Shown here: in pieces, positions 40,422 through 41,906 of the stretch
Position numbering within the stretch: position 1 is the stretch's first letter
Layout: every line of letters begins with the position of its first letter
Assembly: GCA_026391735.1 (NCBI GenBank)
Contig: JAPLDL010000024.1
Span: 1-41,906, forward strand
DNA from: Bacteroidota bacterium
GTDB taxonomy: Bacteria; Bacteroidota; Bacteroidia; Bacteroidales; FEN-979
Length of the DNA stretch: 41,906 nucleotides
Direction of reading: 5' to 3'
Program-made: the position numbers and the translations under genes
Notes under the pieces: generated by a model
Told to the model about the DNA's origin: nothing
What the model saw: only the letters and a program-made list of their open reading frames with translations
Databases searched by the model: none

Positions 40422-41906
40422 TCAGTACTCAATTTCGAGATCCAGGTCTTCCTTCAATTTTAGCAGGGATGGATTCTTTGCAGCCATTTTATCGAATTTA
40501 TCTTTATCGGTATAAGGCTTCAGTTCCCTGCTATTTTCTTCCACTTTTGATGTGAGCTGTAATTTGTAATTATCCAGCCGGGAACTGAGAAATCCAAGCA
40601 TTTCCCCTTTTTTCTGGAAGAGTTCATTCTCAAGCAATTTATTTTCCAGTGTGATCTCAATGTTCCAGTTTTCCCTCAGAATTGGTGTACAGTGAACCAG
40701 GCTGTTATACAGGTGTGGCATATCGGTTTTCAATCCTCCGGTATATTCTTTCCAGGCTATATAAAGATCCTCCTGGGTAAAAGGACTAGCCTTATCATAA
40801 GAAGCAGGATCTTCCCGGGCGTCAGGGTTACGCTTTGAAGGATCTACCGACTGTTTAATGGAAATAGTTCCTGAAACCTTTTCTTTAAGGTCCTTCAACT
40901 TTACCGTTGCAGGCTGTTTTAATGCGGATGCTGTTGCGGGTTTCTCGATAACGTAGATTTTCTCTTTCGGTTCTGAGTAATCATTTTCACCCGGCTGCTT
41001 TGAAGGTTCGGGTTGAATAAATTTACCTGGCTGGGCTGGTTGGCTATAGGGAGCCTGATTTGAATTTTGCCGGGGACCAGGTTGGGGTTCTTGTGTTTTT
41101 CTGGCTGCCGGTTTTATGGGAACGGATGAGGAGCACATCTGCATCAGGGCAAGTTCCAGATGGATACGTTTATTGTTACTTGATTTGTAAGCCAGGTCGC
41201 AGCGGTTGGTAATGTCGAGAAGGTTCAGAAGGTGGGTTACCTGGAACCGGGTTGATTGTTCAGCATACCGGTTCCTGATAGAAGGGGCTGTCTCCATAAG
41301 CCGGATTGTTGCAGGGTCTTTGCAAACCAGGAGGTCCCTTAGATGCTCTCCAAACCCGATGAGGAAATGTTGTCCATCGAATCCTTTACCGATAATGTCA
41401 TCAATGGTGAGCAAGGTTCCCGGAATATCCGAATTAAGTATCTGGTCGCATATGCGGAAGTAATACTCGTAATCGAGTACGTTAAGGTTTTCTATGACCG
41501 TGGAATAAGTGAGGTCATTGCCGGCAAAGCTGACAAGCTGGTCGAAGATCGACAGGGCGTCGCGCATGGCACCATCGGCTTTACGGGCAATAATATGAAG
41601 GGCATTTTCCTCGACGCTGATATGTTCCTTGTCGGCCACGAACTTCAGGTGCCCTACCATGTCATCCGCAGTGATCCTCCTGAAATCAAATATCTGGCAG
41701 CGTGAAAGGATAGTGGGAATTATTTTATGTTTTTCAGTAGTAGCCAGGATAAACTTTGCGTATGAGGGAGGCTCTTCAAGGGTTTTGAGGAAGGCATTAA
41801 AAGCAGCGGCTGAGAGCATGTGGACTTCGTCGATGATATAGACTTTGTATTTCCCCATCTGGGGGGGGATCCTCACCTGGTCAACCAGGGTTCGGATGTC
41901 ATCCAC
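40422..41906 (-). CDS. dnaX: DNA polymerase III subunit gamma/tau, C-terminal part (cut by window edge)
   Basis: The frame is open to the window edge; 494-495 residues are visible, and the N-terminal part with Walker A and the zinc motif is outside. The visible part starts within the AAA+ domain: VDDIRTLVDQVRIPPQMGKYKVYIIDEVHML with Walker B, then AFNAFLKTLEEPP, FILATTEKHKIIPTILSRCQIFDFRR with the SRC arginine-finger motif. Domain III follows (to about residue 255), then a Pro/Gln-rich linker (residues about 265-310) and a tau-type C-terminal domain. Gamma/tau is the clamp-loader ATPase. Because the full tau-like tail is present in frame, a single long product is expected; I saw no programmed-frameshift signal. 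Confidence 0.96.
   Translation of the reverse strand: MDDIRTLVDQVRIPPQMGKYKVYIIDEVHMLSAAAFNAFLKTLEEPPSYAKFILATTEKHKIIPTILSRCQIFDFRRITADDMVGHLKFVADKEHISVEENALHIIARKADGAMRDALSIFDQLVSFAGNDLTYSTVIENLNVLDYEYYFRICDQILNSDIPGTLLTIDDIIGKGFDGQHFLIGFGEHLRDLLVCKDPATIRLMETAPSIRNRYAEQSTRFQVTHLLNLLDITNRCDLAYKSSNNKRIHLELALMQMCSSSVPIKPAARKTQEPQPGPRQNSNQAPYSQPAQPGKFIQPEPSKQPGENDYSEPKEKIYVIEKPATASALKQPATVKLKDLKEKVSGTISIKQSVDPSKRNPDAREDPASYDKASPFTQEDLYIAWKEYTGGLKTDMPHLYNSLVHCTPILRENWNIEITLENKLLENELFQKKGEMLGFLSSRLDNYKLQLTSKVEENSRELKPYTDKDKFDKMAAKNPSLLKLKEDLDLEIEY

Overview
The window comes from a Bacteroidota genome, most likely an anaerobic Bacteroidales- or Marinilabiliales-like lineage. Several signs point there. 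It carries a type IX secretion system (T9SS) gene set (porP, gldJ, two porU copies, porV, a plug-domain protein) and a cargo protein with a C-terminal sorting domain. It also has a LruC-domain lipoprotein, FISUMP-domain proteins, a TamL-type lipoprotein barrel, and many promoters of the Bacteroidota form (TTG or TTTG, then about 20 bp, then TAnnTTTG) without Shine-Dalgarno sites. The left edge cuts a tungsten-type aldehyde:ferredoxin oxidoreductase gene, which suggests anaerobic metabolism.

Layout. Bases 1-3850 hold the oxidoreductase 5' end (minus strand), a LruC lipoprotein, and a ThiF/ThiS adenylyltransferase and sulfur-carrier pair. Bases 3854-10104 are a minus-strand block, porP-gldJ-murF-anmK-folC, which joins T9SS and gliding parts to cell-wall synthesis and recycling and to folate. 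Diverging from it (10293-18959) are two tandem porU sortase-like genes, porV and ispF. Bases 18984-24574 (minus) encode a large multidomain surface protein and a polytopic membrane protein. Bases 24729-26757 are the rpsF-rpsR-rplI operon and a SpoU-type RNA methyltransferase. Bases 26938-31484 hold a GNAT-like protein, a T9SS plug-domain protein and a repetitive T9SS cargo protein. Bases 31605-35912 (minus) hold a FISUMP lipoprotein, an FkbM methyltransferase and TamL. Then come tRNA-Val(TAC), a polysaccharide flippase, and a compact minus-strand operon dnaX-pfkB-plsC-like-CoA-binding-GT2 that runs off the right edge.

The T9SS genes form the functional theme. PorP and GldJ belong to the periplasm-facing trans-envelope ring, PorU and PorV act at the attachment complex that removes the sorting domain and anchors cargo, and the plug protein closes the translocon. 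The 811-aa cargo protein has the matching sorting domain.

The most unusual observations are (1) two complete adjacent porU paralogues, both with the catalytic His/Cys pair; (2) four exact copies of ACACTTACC arranged as two direct-repeat pairs, each with a 12-bp spacer, upstream of the GNAT/plug genes and of the cargo gene, which looks like an undescribed operator; (3) short 7- or 8-bp-period tandem arrays, some palindromic, placed in many intergenic gaps; and (4) six repeats of exactly 303 bp in the cargo gene. No insertion sequence, prophage or CRISPR array was seen.
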